From Trichuris trichiura (taxonomy: Eukaryota; Nematoda; Enoplea; Trichinellida; Trichuridae), in NCBI GenBank assembly GCA_037903355.1, contig JBAJFE010000004.1, positions 5,130,001 to 5,194,000 on the forward strand: a DNA stretch of 64,000 nucleotides, given 5' to 3'. A model generated the notes under the pieces. It was not told the DNA's origin. It made no database searches and saw only the letters and a program-made list of their open reading frames with translations. Below, in pieces: positions 44,848 to 56,014 of this stretch. The first letter of the stretch is position 1, and every line of letters starts with the position of its first letter. The position numbers and the translations under genes are program-made.

Positions 44848-47800
44848 ATGGATGATTACTGCAGCTTTGACTGTCCTCCTTCAGGTAGGTTTTGTGCATT
44901 CGCTGTCCTGGTTAGCGTTGAGCGACGGCTTGAATGTCCGTGTAGATCTAGAAACGCGCGGTATCATTGACAAGCTCGCTGAGTTTGTCGCTCGCAACGG
45001 TCCGGAGTTTGAAGTTCTAACTCGTGAGAAACAGCGGCATAATCCGAAGTTCTCATTTTTATTTGGTGGCTTACATTCAGCCTACTACAAACGCAAATTG
45101 GAAGCAGCGAGAGCTGGTATCGTACTTTACTTGCTGGTTGGTTTTATTATGTTTGTTTACTCCAATTATTATCGCTTCGAATACTAGGAATTATTTATCT
45201 TGCACATAGCTTCCAGAAAGTACAAACGTTTGTTTTCTCAACTTATTATTTTATATATTGCTCTGTTGCAATTGTCGGCCAAGAACCACTCGTACTATTT
45301 ATTGTTGTATGCTTTTGTCATTTCGGCTGCTGTAAAATGTCGCAGGAATAGATTGATTATGCCTGCAGCTCAACGTTTCTTCAGCTCTGAAAGAAGCATT
45401 TGTGTCCCCAGTAATGTCGAACCAAGCATTTGGATTAAGTAGCATTGACGCGCTTAAACGGAAGGTACAAGAGAGTGAAGAAAATTTGAAAGCCCAACGG
45501 GACACCATAATGGTTCAGCAGGATGTAAGAATCTGATTTCTTTTCTTGCAGTCGAAATCTGTACAGTTCGGCCCCCGTGTTCGCGGCATCGGTGTCTGTA
45601 ATTTGCTACCATTTTCCACTCCCGAAAGAAAAATTAGCGAGGCGTTCCAGGAAAAGTGTTTGGCTTAGTTTTGAAGTTTTATTTAACAGTGTCCTTGATA
45701 TCCATTTGAAAGTGGGAAATCCGCGTCTTTGTCCATTGCTATTAGTTTCCTTTGCATCGTATTTTCTTGTTTCAAGGCGATCCTTCTAAGAATCGGTAGC
45801 TTAATCTCCGTTGTGTAAATCTTTGAAGTTATTGCGCGTTGACAGATCTTTTCACAAAACGGTTTCCTTTGCACCGCCTGCAATAAGATAGATGAGTTTG
45901 CTTTTTTATCTTCAGTTTAGCAGCTAAGAATAAATGTTCAATAAACCAATAGCATAAATCGGTAGAGCCGATTTCGCTCTTTAAAAAAACGTGTTGCATA
46001 TCAATTACGTAAGATGTAATAACTGGCCTAAGTTTTCACATTTTACGGAAAGAGTTGGTTTATTTGACTTCAACCTTAAGGGTATAGCTTTCGGGAATTC
46101 CACTCTTCAGCGTCCACGTATAAATTCGGTTGTGGTAGTGTATTACGCAGCTAATCAAATAAAAGTTTGGAGCTAAGGATCAAGATTTGAAATAACAAAA
46201 ACCGCAGTCGTTTTTGCACCAATCTAATGAGTATGCAAACGCGTTGGCTATTGCCCGCTGGTTTTAACCGTTCGCGGAGGACTTTTGGAAACTATACCGC
46301 CGTTGACGCGGGGGCCTAACTACGGTTAGAATTCATGGAATTATTAATGTGGATGTTGAAACGTGCATTTCTGCCCTATTGTTTATTGATTGGCTTAAAT
46401 GCCCATTGATTTACTGAATTAATGAAGCAATTTTCGCATACAGGAACAAGTGAAGGAGGCTATCCGAACTGGTGAAAACGAAGTCATCAATCGTATGTCG
46501 GTGGAATGTGGTACTAACTTGACGCAGCTTTCAAAGCTGCTTGCATCTCTGAAGGAAAACTGTACGAAGGAATCAATTGCGGTAACGCTAGCTAACATAT
46601 TGAGTCCATTCCTACGTTCTGTTTTGCTTAAGCATTGCAAGAGTTGGATATTTAAGAACTGCGGTAATCAAAAATGTGAAGAAGTCATAGTACGCTTTCT
46701 CCTTGCTTTGTAAGTTGCTTTTTCACTCACATTTTCTGAATCCGATTTTATCAAAGAATCAAAGATAAACGGAATACCGCTACGTTCAAACTTCATCTTC
46801 TCTACCTCGTGAATGACTTGCTTCACAGTTGGTAAGTAGTTTTAGTTTCATCTACTTTGGAAAGACTTAGCTTTGTTTTCAATCAGTCAAATTTTTTAAA
46901 ACAGTCTGGCAAAGCAATAATATACACTTTTTGAATTACATGGCGAAAACTCGCGTGTAGGTTCACTTCCATAAAATTTCAAATTCTCGCTTGCTCTTCC
47001 GCTCTCTCTGCCTCTGTTTAACATGAGAAAGTGGCTTGAACAAGGTCGCATATGCTGCCGCTTCACTATTGTAAGCATTGTGCAGTAATCACAATATCCT
47101 GCTCTTATTCGCGAAACTGTCACATGAGATGAGCAAATGGGATCGTTGAGGACTACATTGTGTGTACAACCTTGAGAAACACAAAGGGAGGGAAGCAGTG
47201 AATGAATTTGAATTTTATCTGTTTATAACTACATTTCCTATACCTTTTCTTTTTTGCTGGTTCAATCGTCTGACTCTACCTAAGCCAGCTGACCACAGCC
47301 GTTCAAGCTTTCTTATCCTTGACTATCCACCAAAGTGTGCAAAAGTTCATGTTCCTCGCTTTTACGCCATCATCTATCCATCTCAATCTCTGGCGGTCCC
47401 TTCTCCCTTGCCTTAAATTTTTCTTAACATTGGGCTTCTTTCTGAGGAATTTTTTCTTCTTATTGTGCTACAAAAATAGTAACAGTGAACTTTCAGCTTC
47501 AGCTTTAAACCTTCCAGTGAGTATAGTGAATAATTTCTTCCATTACTAACTTGTTCGATCTCTCCCTTTCTCTCTCTCTTGTTTAACAGGTTTCCATCTT
47601 CAGATCTTCTCCAGTATCATAGTTCGGAAGCATCAGTTCGGTCACGCTGAGCTTCCCTCATAATCCAGTTCCCACAGGCATGCATTATACTGAGAAAACC
47701 ACAGTTTTGACAGACTTTTGTCCTATAAGCTGATATCTGTACTGTTTACCAATTTATCCACATTTGTCATGTGTTTCTTTCGAACCCGTAGTCGCCTTTT

Positions 47801-50800
47801 AATTTTATGGTTGCAGTGGCCTTCCGCGGTTACCTTTGAGTTCACCAGTATTAACTGTGACAGCGCTTCCAGTTCTTCTTCCTCTTTTTTCCAGGAAGTA
47901 ATGGGCCAGTTGACGAAGACTAAATCTTTGTGCTGTTAATCTTCAAGCTAACTGTAGCACTTTTCTCTTTAACCCTGACGAAGAAGATTCTTAGTTTTCT
48001 GCATTTTGAGCCATTAAAGTGATGTCGTTCGCCTACCTGAGGTTCTTACTATTTCTTCCCGCTATACTGATTTCAGCATCTGATTCGTCCAACCCTACAT
48101 TCCGGCTGACATTTTCAACATATAAGTTGAAAATAATTAAAGTGGACACTGGATGTTTACTAAAGGTTCTTAATAGCTCCTTTGTTTTTTGACGACCTTG
48201 ACTGCTTGAAGTCTAACGCTTTATTTTTCGCTGACGGCGGGACAGGAGTAGTCCTGGAAGCTCCGGTAAAAAGAAACTTTGAATTGATTACGGTCCCAGT
48301 GGCCAAGGAAAACAAAAGTTGATAACATAGAGCCTTGTTGTACTCCTTCCCCAATTCCAATCGGTTGTTTCACGTGCAAGTTTGATTGTTGCTTCTAGAC
48401 GTGCGTCCAAAGTCTCAGGGAAGAAGTAGTCACGCCTATTTTAAGTAGAGCAAAGCTTCCTTATCTTCTGGTGATCCGTTGTAGGGGGACCGCAGGTAAC
48501 AGCAAATGTGCTACGAACGCTCTCATCGAGTATTTGACATGCATATATTGATAAAAGTTGTTTCTGCGTCTTATAAAACTGACCACCTGTCATACAGGAA
48601 GCAGTCTCTAAGGTAGCAAGCGTCATAATTAATTCAGAAATGGTTTAACTTATGGAACATGAACTGCGCACGTTACATGCAAATTTTTCATTATTTTGTG
48701 CAGAAAATTCTGCTATACACGGGAAGCCTGAAACCAATCGCAGCGCATAATTGAGCTTACTGTATATGGATATTTTCTGCGAATACCAGATTGGCACGCG
48801 TAGTAATTTCATTACTTTGTGCGAATTAAGCGAACAGTAAAAGGGAACATGCAATTTTGAAGTTGACAAAAAATGTACTGTTTTTAATAAAAATGGGTAA
48901 ATAACAGTGATAAACCAATTTTTAAACTACTGCTACATGTTGTGATTGAAGTAAGTCTTTGGCAGAAGTAATTGTGTGCCTATTAGGTCTCGAAAACAGT
49001 CAGTGGATATGTTAGCTGTTCTCAATCGGTTTGTGGCGTTAATGTTTGCTTACGCCTGGACATTGGCGGCTGATGACCACCTTGTACAAGAGAAGCTGGT
49101 TAGATTGCGTGATATATGGGAAAAGCAACATTACTTCGACAGCGAAATATTGGCAGTGAGTGTTTTGCCAATTTATCTCTTTTTTACTTTTCGTAGTGCT
49201 CAGTTGATGAAGCTTAACTTTTCCTTTCACAGCAATTTCAGTATAATTTCTTTATAAGCATCATATTTTTAACGCTATGCTCTTATATTTAACTTTTATT
49301 TTCCGTGCAGAAAGGGGACCATTTATTAGAACACAAAAAAGTTGCGAAACTAGCCGGAAGCAACTGCCTCCGGCATCAGCGCCAAACGCCTGATTGAAAA
49401 AGCGGATATTGTCTCAGTTTATGAATTAATTAAGTTTTGGACTATGAACTCGAATTTAAAGAAAGAATAGCGGACATCGATGAATAACATGTGCGTTTAA
49501 TACAGGAATAAAATGGGGGTAAAAACGTAAAGACGAAGCAAAGCGTTTCTAAAGCTTCTAAAGCTTTTCCTCTTGGTGAATCCCAGAGGTTAGGGCACTT
49601 TCTTCTTTGGTTTTGCTTTTAGCGCCATAATGTCGTTTTCGTTTCCTTTCTTCACGAGGCCAAACTATTGGGTATTAAATGGGTACCTCCTGTTGTTATC
49701 TCGTCATAGTTTGTTTCGCTGTCCTGTTGGGAAGGATGTCCCTTGCGTGATTTCCACTCCTTCAGCTCCGGACCTCTGTCGGAGAACAGAAATTTACGGC
49801 TGAGTAGCAACTGTTCCAGTGCTTTTATGTCCCATGACCAGGATGAGATATTGCCCTTATTACTCTGAGCTAAGCTCAGTATTGCTGAAGAACGTCCCCC
49901 AACATGGGCGCGGTATCGCCCTGTTACCTCCAACTGCTACCATACCGTTCATCACCTCGCTAGAATTTCTCAGTGCGCCCTTGAAGAACGGTGATGTAGG
50001 TTATATGTCTTGTCTATTTTCTAGAATTTCACCCATTCTGTTCTTCTGCTAACACATATGTTGTTTATCCGCTTCCATAACGCCGCAACTCATGTTCCCC
50101 TTGAAACTTTGTCACTGGACAGTAACAATAGATGCTTATGCATTCATAGATCGGAGCCGAAAATGGGTCGGGTGTTTTCAGAGAGCTTCGCCCATTCCCG
50201 TAGCGAGAAAAAATATGATTTATTTGTATTTAAAGTTTGTGCACAAGAAATCTTTTTAATTATTTTTACGCACAAGAATTCTTATGCTTACAGAAGAATA
50301 ACACGTCATTTTGGACACAAATGCCTTGTGAAAATTTGCTTTTGTCCTTTCGTCGTTGTCTTTTCCGTTATCGATTACGTAGGTTTCTGTCAGGGTGATA
50401 GGTTGGTGATTATTTTATTGCCAACAATTGTAGAAGGAGACCACATTAAAAGTTAGTTCTTTAGGTTGCATTATCTGTAAGGTTCAATTTGTCTCTCATC
50501 CTGTTGCCAGCAAAAGAAAGACGAATTTCCTAAGGTAAATGAAAAGGTTAACTAATGCTGCGCTGCTTTTTCCGTTAAAACAATTTTATTACAAAGAGGC
50601 ATTCCGGAATGTCTTTTCCGCCGTCAGCATTTACGATCATGCAGCTGAAGTTCTTTGCCTCAACCATCATGCACCCAGCTTTCGGCGGAAAAATGCATCT
50701 CAGAAGTCTGCATTGACTCTCATTTGTTCCACTTCGTTGACGACGAACTAAGGGTGCCACAAAAGCCATGCGTGCGTTTTCTGTGATTTCAAGTAAAACC

Positions 50801-53800
50801 TTTTTCTTTTTTACTGGTCAAGCCCACAAAAAAAGGAAGTGGAACTTAATTGAGTAAACCATGTTTGAACAGGAAAGGTTGCGCGTCATACATGAAACTG
50901 CGTTGCGTGATTATAAAGCAATTGATTTTCAAAAACGGATGAGGGGTAGGAAGCGTAATTATTCTTTCGAAGCATATCGGAATAAGAATCGACTGAAATG
51001 TCCATTTATTCAGTTCTCATATAGCGCGATGATTAATCCTACGAAATTTCACGTTACACCATATGAGTTAAGGTTATGATCGTTCTTCATGCCGTTAAGA
51101 ATTGCGTGTAATTTGCTGTAAACGGTGCAAACGCCGTACTAACAGATGGATGGGCAGTACGTAGCTGAGTATTCAGAGCTTCCAGTTTGCTGTGGTTCGG
51201 TCACTAGCGAGGTAGGAAGAACTGCTTTTTTACCTCGCTGACGGGCAACGTACAGCGTTCCGAGGTTTGCGGATACTCATCTTTGCGTTTGCGTTCTATG
51301 ATTTTTCCCAATTACAATGGAACGTCTAACGTTGACCCTCTCCCTGAGTTGATCGAATTTTCACAGCTTGGTTGGCTCACACGTATTCAGTGGGAGACTT
51401 ATCTCTGCATGTTGGCCGTCACTGTAAGTTGTGCGCTAACTTACCCTCTACCTCCCGACCAGTTGAGTCCGCTCTACACTATGGGAACGAAGATACATGC
51501 TTTGCTCCGTAGACGTACTACTCCTTGCATCTGATGATGCAATTAAATTTATTTGTTGCGGAAAGATGCCCAGGTTTGATCAGTGGTGCAACTAGTGCAG
51601 AGAGTGCTTTTAGCTCTGAAGTTTCCGAAGTGTAAATACACTTAATGTTTTGTCTTTTTTTGCTACTGTTATTCATAGTTTTCGAAGGCCGGATGTCTCC
51701 CGGCTGGATTGGCTGTTTCCGCGATGATCTTTTGACTGCTTTTTCCGTTTGTCAAAGTAGGAAGGAAAAAGTGAAAAAACTGGAAAACCGTCAGACCTCC
51801 ATTGTGTTATTCATAGTAGCATTCCATGGAGATGTTTGTGGTTAGTAGACATACGGAGCAACTGACAGCAACTGCTTACTTGTGATACAACAAGCGAAAC
51901 TGTGAACCTGCCCTAGTTCACAGAGTGAGACAGGCGAAGCGATGCTGTGTGCGAAAAGTGCTAACGCTGTACAAACGTTAGAATGCCTCTTATGTCGTGG
52001 GCTTCACGTTCGTGAATGGATACGTTGCTCTCAGTTGTGGCTGTCCGACTTTGTTTTTACAACAGATTGGCCACATGAAGTTGAATCTAGAATTTTTATT
52101 TGTGACGTCATGTGATGTCGTAAGGTAATTTCCGGATAAGGGTTTACCTGTTGTACTTCCAATATCTTTTTATTTTTCCCACTAGTGGTTGGATATCAGG
52201 AAATTCCCGAGGTTTGAAATTCACGCGGAACTTTTTCAAGCAGGAAGCTAGTTTCAAAGCGTTTATTAGCATTGGCCAAAAGGTTAACAAGGACAACCGT
52301 CGTCATTATAATCATCATGATTATCATCTGTGTTGTTTTAAATTAATCTTTGCATATGGTTTTTCAAGCACGATGAGAACCGTCTTGCTGACGAATAGGA
52401 ATAAGTTCTGCTGCCACGATGACTTATGCAATATCTTACGAATTAACCATCTAACTTTTTTAAATTCCAGTTAATATTTTCCTGAAAACCTATCTTTGTG
52501 TAATTACGATTTTTCCTTGATATTTAAAATTTGTTTACATAAATTTAACCATTTGAACCTATAATTAACAGTTACCACTTGATACGAAGTAGCCAGTCAA
52601 TGGAAAATTTTCTCGCAATATTAAGATTCTGCAATGATAGTATTTGCGATAATTGAATTGTTAGCAGTTACTACTAAGAGTTATTGTGTAGTCTTTTCAT
52701 CAATTGTTTTTGATTCTAGAATTTGAAAAACACTGAAAAAACTATATCTGATCATCGAGCAGCCCAAATGAAGGAATTCGAGCCAATTTTGAGCAAAATA
52801 TTCGAGCAGTTTCAGATTCGTTATCGCCAATACGAGTCGCAGCATTTGGAATTCGTGCGTTACACCGAGCAGCAGATTGAAAACATAAAGAGTAATTTAG
52901 TCAACGTTCCGCAGTCTCTGTTACTTCAAATTTCAGAGTTCACAATGAATACGATTCCTCCTGCAGTTAATCTGACATCTTCAACTAATTATAATCTAGA
53001 TCCCCGTCTTAACGCATTTAACCGACAGCCTCCACCGGCAATTCCAGCTGAACCTCCGGACGCATTTACTTCGCCGCCAGTTGATAGTAGAAGCCTTCTT
53101 GGAACATGCCCTCCTGGTTATGCGTCTCAAACAAACCAATCGTTTCCACAGGGTGGAAACGGAGAAGCTCATTCTCACCCGTTATTTTTCAACCCTCCAC
53201 CACCAAATCCCATGTTTCATGGAGGCAATGGCCAATTTGAACCTCAGTTTTATCCTGGCTCCTACCAGAGACCTCCCGCAGTGCCTCACGTGCCCATGGA
53301 TAGTGGCAGTTTTCGTTGGCAGCCAAGGGATATGAATAGGTTCCAGTTCGCAGGTCCGGTAGGTTCCATGCCGCCTGCATGGAACGAGAGATTTGTAATG
53401 CCTTTTATCGTCAATATGCCCCCACCAAAATTGGTAGTTCCTAAAGCCGGATTGCCAACAACTTCGGCATTTCAGTCTTCGTCTCTGAAGCCTCGGTGTA
53501 TGTACTATGACTTGCCTGCAGGTGTTATGGTGTCAATGGTTCCACTGGAAGCGCAGGATTATGAACCTATTGATCCTCATGCAGTTCGAGTGCCAATGCC
53601 TATTGCACCTACTGAGCGTCTCATTGCTGCGTTGGACGGATTTTACAACCAGCCCCGTCATGATGCTCCTCGTGAATTGTACGTTCCTTTTTGTTATGCT
53701 TATGTTTTATAATTTCGAAATTTGAACAAGATTTAAAACTCTTAGCCCTTCTTGGATCGGTTTCCTAGCCTTACTAATAAAGCTTTTGTTTAGTGAAGGA

Positions 53801-53965
53801 TGGGAAAAGCTAGGAATGTATGAATACTACGTAGCCAAAGACAAAGCTGTCGCCGCGAAATTCCAACGGGAGAAAGGTGCAGAGGAAAGGAACCGATGTG
53901 TTAATTCTCTTGTTGCGGAATATTCTGCACATTCTGCCCCTACAACTAGCGAAGCTAGCAACTGA
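44848..53965 (+). CDS. CHERP: CHERP-like protein (SURP and CID domains)
   Basis: Exons 44848-44884 (tentative), 44916-45116, 45385-45524, 46444-46709, 46757-46831, 48987-49155, 52720-53678 and 53794-53965 join in phase to about 672 residues. Order: SURP module (IIDKLAEFVARNGPEFEVLT, PKFSFLFGG), a coiled-coil linker (LKRKVQESEENLKAQRD), a CID/RPR domain (FKLHLLYLVNDLLHSW, LVRLRDIWEKQHYFD), a Glu/Gln-rich helix, a Pro-rich region, and the conserved MYYDLPAGVMV..LIAALDGFYNQP and EGWEKLGMYEYY blocks. CHERP is a nuclear, U2 snRNP-associated splicing factor first described in ER calcium release. The vertebrate RS-rich and G-patch C-terminus is absent here. An extra exon near 49311 is possible but unsupported. 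Confidence 0.9.
44916..45116 (+). CDS. CHERP: CHERP exon with SURP module
   Basis: The frame LETRGIIDKLAEFVARNGPE to SAYYKRKLEAAR is a complete SURP motif. The donor is G|GTATCG. The upstream border is uncertain: either a 31-nt intron ends at 44915, or the exon extends upstream in the same frame. Confidence 0.88.
45385..45524 (+). CDS. CHERP: CHERP linker exon
   Basis: After TTTCTTCAG it encodes LKEAFVSPVMSNQAFG and KRKVQESEENLKAQRD, similar to the CHERP stretch before the CID domain. Both phases fit. Confidence 0.8.
46444..46709 (+). CDS. CHERP: CHERP exon: linker and start of CID
   Basis: It encodes EQVKEAIRTGENEVINRMSV, then CTKESIAVTLANIL and KHCKSWIFKNCG. It is followed by a 47-nt intron (GTAAGT...AAAG). 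Confidence 0.85.
46757..46831 (+). CDS. CHERP: CHERP exon: CID core
   Basis: TFKLHLLYLVNDLLHS is the most conserved CID helix. The donor is TG|GTAAGT, before a 2.2-kb intron. Confidence 0.9.
48226..48290 (+). repeat. dispersed hammerhead-like repeat, copy E
   Basis: CTGACGG (48231-48237), stem GGGAC (48239-48243) and GTCCT (48251-48255), then GGAAGCTCCG. The loop is AGGAGTA. It lies in a CHERP intron, in the sense orientation. Confidence 0.55.
48987..49155 (+). CDS. CHERP: CHERP exon: C-terminal CID helices
   Basis: It encodes SRKQSVDMLAVLNRFVALMF to RDIWEKQHYFDSEILA. Acceptor TATTAG, donor GCA|GTGAGT. Confidence 0.88.
50861..51079 (+). other. unassigned open frame in CHERP intron
   Basis: MFEQERLRVIHETALRDYKA to FHVTPYELRL is 72 codons of plausible composition, with an acceptor-like TTGAACAG at its start. 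Its phase does not fit CHERP. No family recognised. Confidence 0.25.
51283..51534 (+). other. unassigned open frame in CHERP intron
   Basis: The frame contains NVDPLPELIEFSQLGWLTRI and QWETYLCMLAVT followed by a strong donor-like GTAAGT. It reads like coding sequence, but I recognise no family and cannot connect it to other exons. Confidence 0.25.
52720..53678 (+). CDS. CHERP: CHERP large exon: helix, Pro-rich region, conserved block
   Basis: After TGATTCTAG it encodes a charged helix (RYRQYESQHLEFVRYTEQQ), a Pro/Asn/Gly-rich stretch (FFNPPPPNPMFHGGNG), and the CHERP signature MYYDLPAGVMVSMVPLEAQ with PTERLIAALDGFY. The donor is TT|GTACGT, before a 115-nt intron. Confidence 0.9.
53794..53965 (+). 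CDS. CHERP: CHERP last exon
   Basis: EGWEKLGMYEYYVAKDKAVA matches the segment that precedes the RS region in vertebrate CHERP. The frame then ends after SEASN at TGA 53963-53965. No further coding exon was found before the AATAAA at 54322. Confidence 0.85.
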
Positions 53966-54321
53966 TTTCATGAAAATAAGAAGATAGGCAATGAAAGACT
54001 GAATGGTAAGCACACTGTTCAAACCATTACTTACATAATTTATTATGTCGTTTCCTGTGCTATAATTTCACGACACAAAAAACAACGTGAAACAATGTTT
54101 TTATTTTCAAAGGCATTACGTCTTTAGAGATGCTAAACGCGTGCAAATGTTAACCCTTGATATCGACTGTGGTAAAGTCTACGAATTTTCGAGACTAACA
54201 GAGACTGTGAAGTGTAGCGAACCCATCCTAAATATTTTTATTTGTTTCTGTATGTTTGTCGGAAGGTAGGCATAATAACACAGATTACTAAAAATCTTTT
54301 ACAAAGACAAAAAGTGGTTGC

Positions 54322-54327
54322 AATAAA
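54322..54327 (+). promoter_or_regulatory. candidate polyadenylation signal for CHERP
   Basis: AATAAA lies about 360 nt beyond the CHERP stop codon. Confidence 0.45.
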
Positions 54328-54834
54328 TGATCGTGTTTCAGCTTTTATTAACTTTAACATAACGGTATGTTACTCAGCGTGGAGGATTTGCTTGAAGTGA
54401 AACGAATTTTTTTCATTGGGATTTATGTTTGTTAAGTCACTTCGTATCACAGGTTTATACCGGATTTCCTTTCGTATTCAGTAGGTCAGTAACTTTCGTT
54501 AGGTGTACAAACAGTGAAACGATAAAATGCTTTTTGGCAGGCCCATGACGGCGGCTAAAGTTGTGCTATTAGCATTTGTTGCTATAACGAAAACTGACCA
54601 CATGCAATTTTGACCCTTTGTTATTTTGCAGTTCTACTATTTCTTCATGTAGTTATATTTGCATTTCTGCACTGCACTCTCCGTCCGAAGCTGTCTAGAA
54701 TTTTGTAGCTAGAATATCACTGAATGGTTCCATGTAGTTTGCATATAGCATTTTCAAGTGACGGCAGTAGTTTGCTATACCATTATTACCAATTCTGCCA
54801 TTTTTTGAGTGCAGCGAGCGGTGGGCACTGCCGT

Positions 54835-55260
54835 GCTGTAGGCGTACTGCAGGTTAAGGTAAATCAGGTAAGTGCTTACTGTGCGTCCGGGGTACTGTAG
54901 GATAAAGAAAATCTGGTAAGGGGATAGTGTATGTTCGGGATGCGGTTAGTTAAAGAAAATCAGGCAGGTGTCTACTGTAGGGACGGAGTACTGTAGGGTA
55001 AAGAAAATCAGGTAAGGAAGTCCTGTATGTCAAAGAAAAGCAAGTACAAAGCATGCTGTAGGCTGGTAGGGTACTGTAGGTTAAAGAAGATCAGGTAAGG
55101 GGTCACTGTAGATTAAAGAAAATCAGATAAGAGGATATTGTAGATTGAAGAAAATCAGGTGCTAAGCGTACTGTATGCCGGACGGGTACTGTACGTTACA
55201 GAAAATCATATAAAGGGGCACTATAGGTTAAGGAAAATCAGTTAAGGCGTCCTGCTGTAT
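54835..55260 (+). repeat. minisatellite downstream of CHERP
   Basis: Diverged tandem units of about 31 bp have the form ACTGTAGGTTAAAGAAAATC followed by AGGTAAGGGG. Some are separated by a GC-richer spacer (TGTATGTCCGGACGGGTA type), which gives a longer composite period. About nine units are discernible. Confidence 0.8.
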
Positions 55261-56014
55261 GTCCTCGTAGCTGTAAACGTAATGTTTCAGAGCGGAACCA
55301 TTTGGCTTCATAGACTACTTACAGCTTAAACGTCCTATGAAGAATAGTGTTTACTGTGAAAGTTTTTGATGGCCTTTAGGGAACGGTGTAGTCCTCTTAT
55401 CAGCCTGTGGAATGAGTAGGATCAAAATTACCGACGGGATTAGTCTTATTTGAAAATGTTTTAGGGTCTAGCGCAACTTGAAATCTTAGCATTGTGGGGA
55501 GTGAAAGAATAAGTGGGCAATAATTTAAATTAAGACAGTAAATCTTTTAACTTTGACTGTGTAACAATGGCATGAGCAATAGGACTAAATTCGTCGAAAT
55601 TAAACTGCATTGGAAATTGCATTGAAAATGTATCTTTTCGAAAGGGGTGTGTGGAATTCATATTCTTTTTTATGGAACAATAATCCCATGACGTTTATGA
55701 TCTTTTATTAGTTTTTGCGCACGTTTGTTGGGTCTCGTATCCGTCCCTGGCGCATATTAGGATGTCTTAATTGTAACGCATACTGAAGACAGAGTACGAC
55801 CCTTCTGAAAGAAAAGCAAAAACTAACGAGAAGATTACAAACATAGCTTGCTGTTACATAAAAAGGCTATGAAAATCAGGGAGAAAAAAGGAGTGAATCA
55901 GGATAATTGCTATGTTTTCAACGCTGGAATAGTTCAAAACATTTTATTGTTTTAATGCGACAATGCATAATGTTATTACGGAAGTTCGACTCAACGACTG
56001 GTAATACACTGCAT
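55261..56014. other. no gene recognised
   Basis: AT-rich spacer between the minisatellite and the hAT element. Confidence 0.4.

Noticed and set aside
49311..49393. CHERP exon KGDHLLEHKKVAKLAG after CCGTGCAG
   Set aside because: It has an in-frame stop and only a poor donor (AAAAAA|GTTGCG). Exon 48987-49155 joins 52720 in phase without it.
50058..50456. 132-codon plus-strand frame
   Set aside because: Composition is typical of translated AT-rich non-coding DNA; no domain or splice context.
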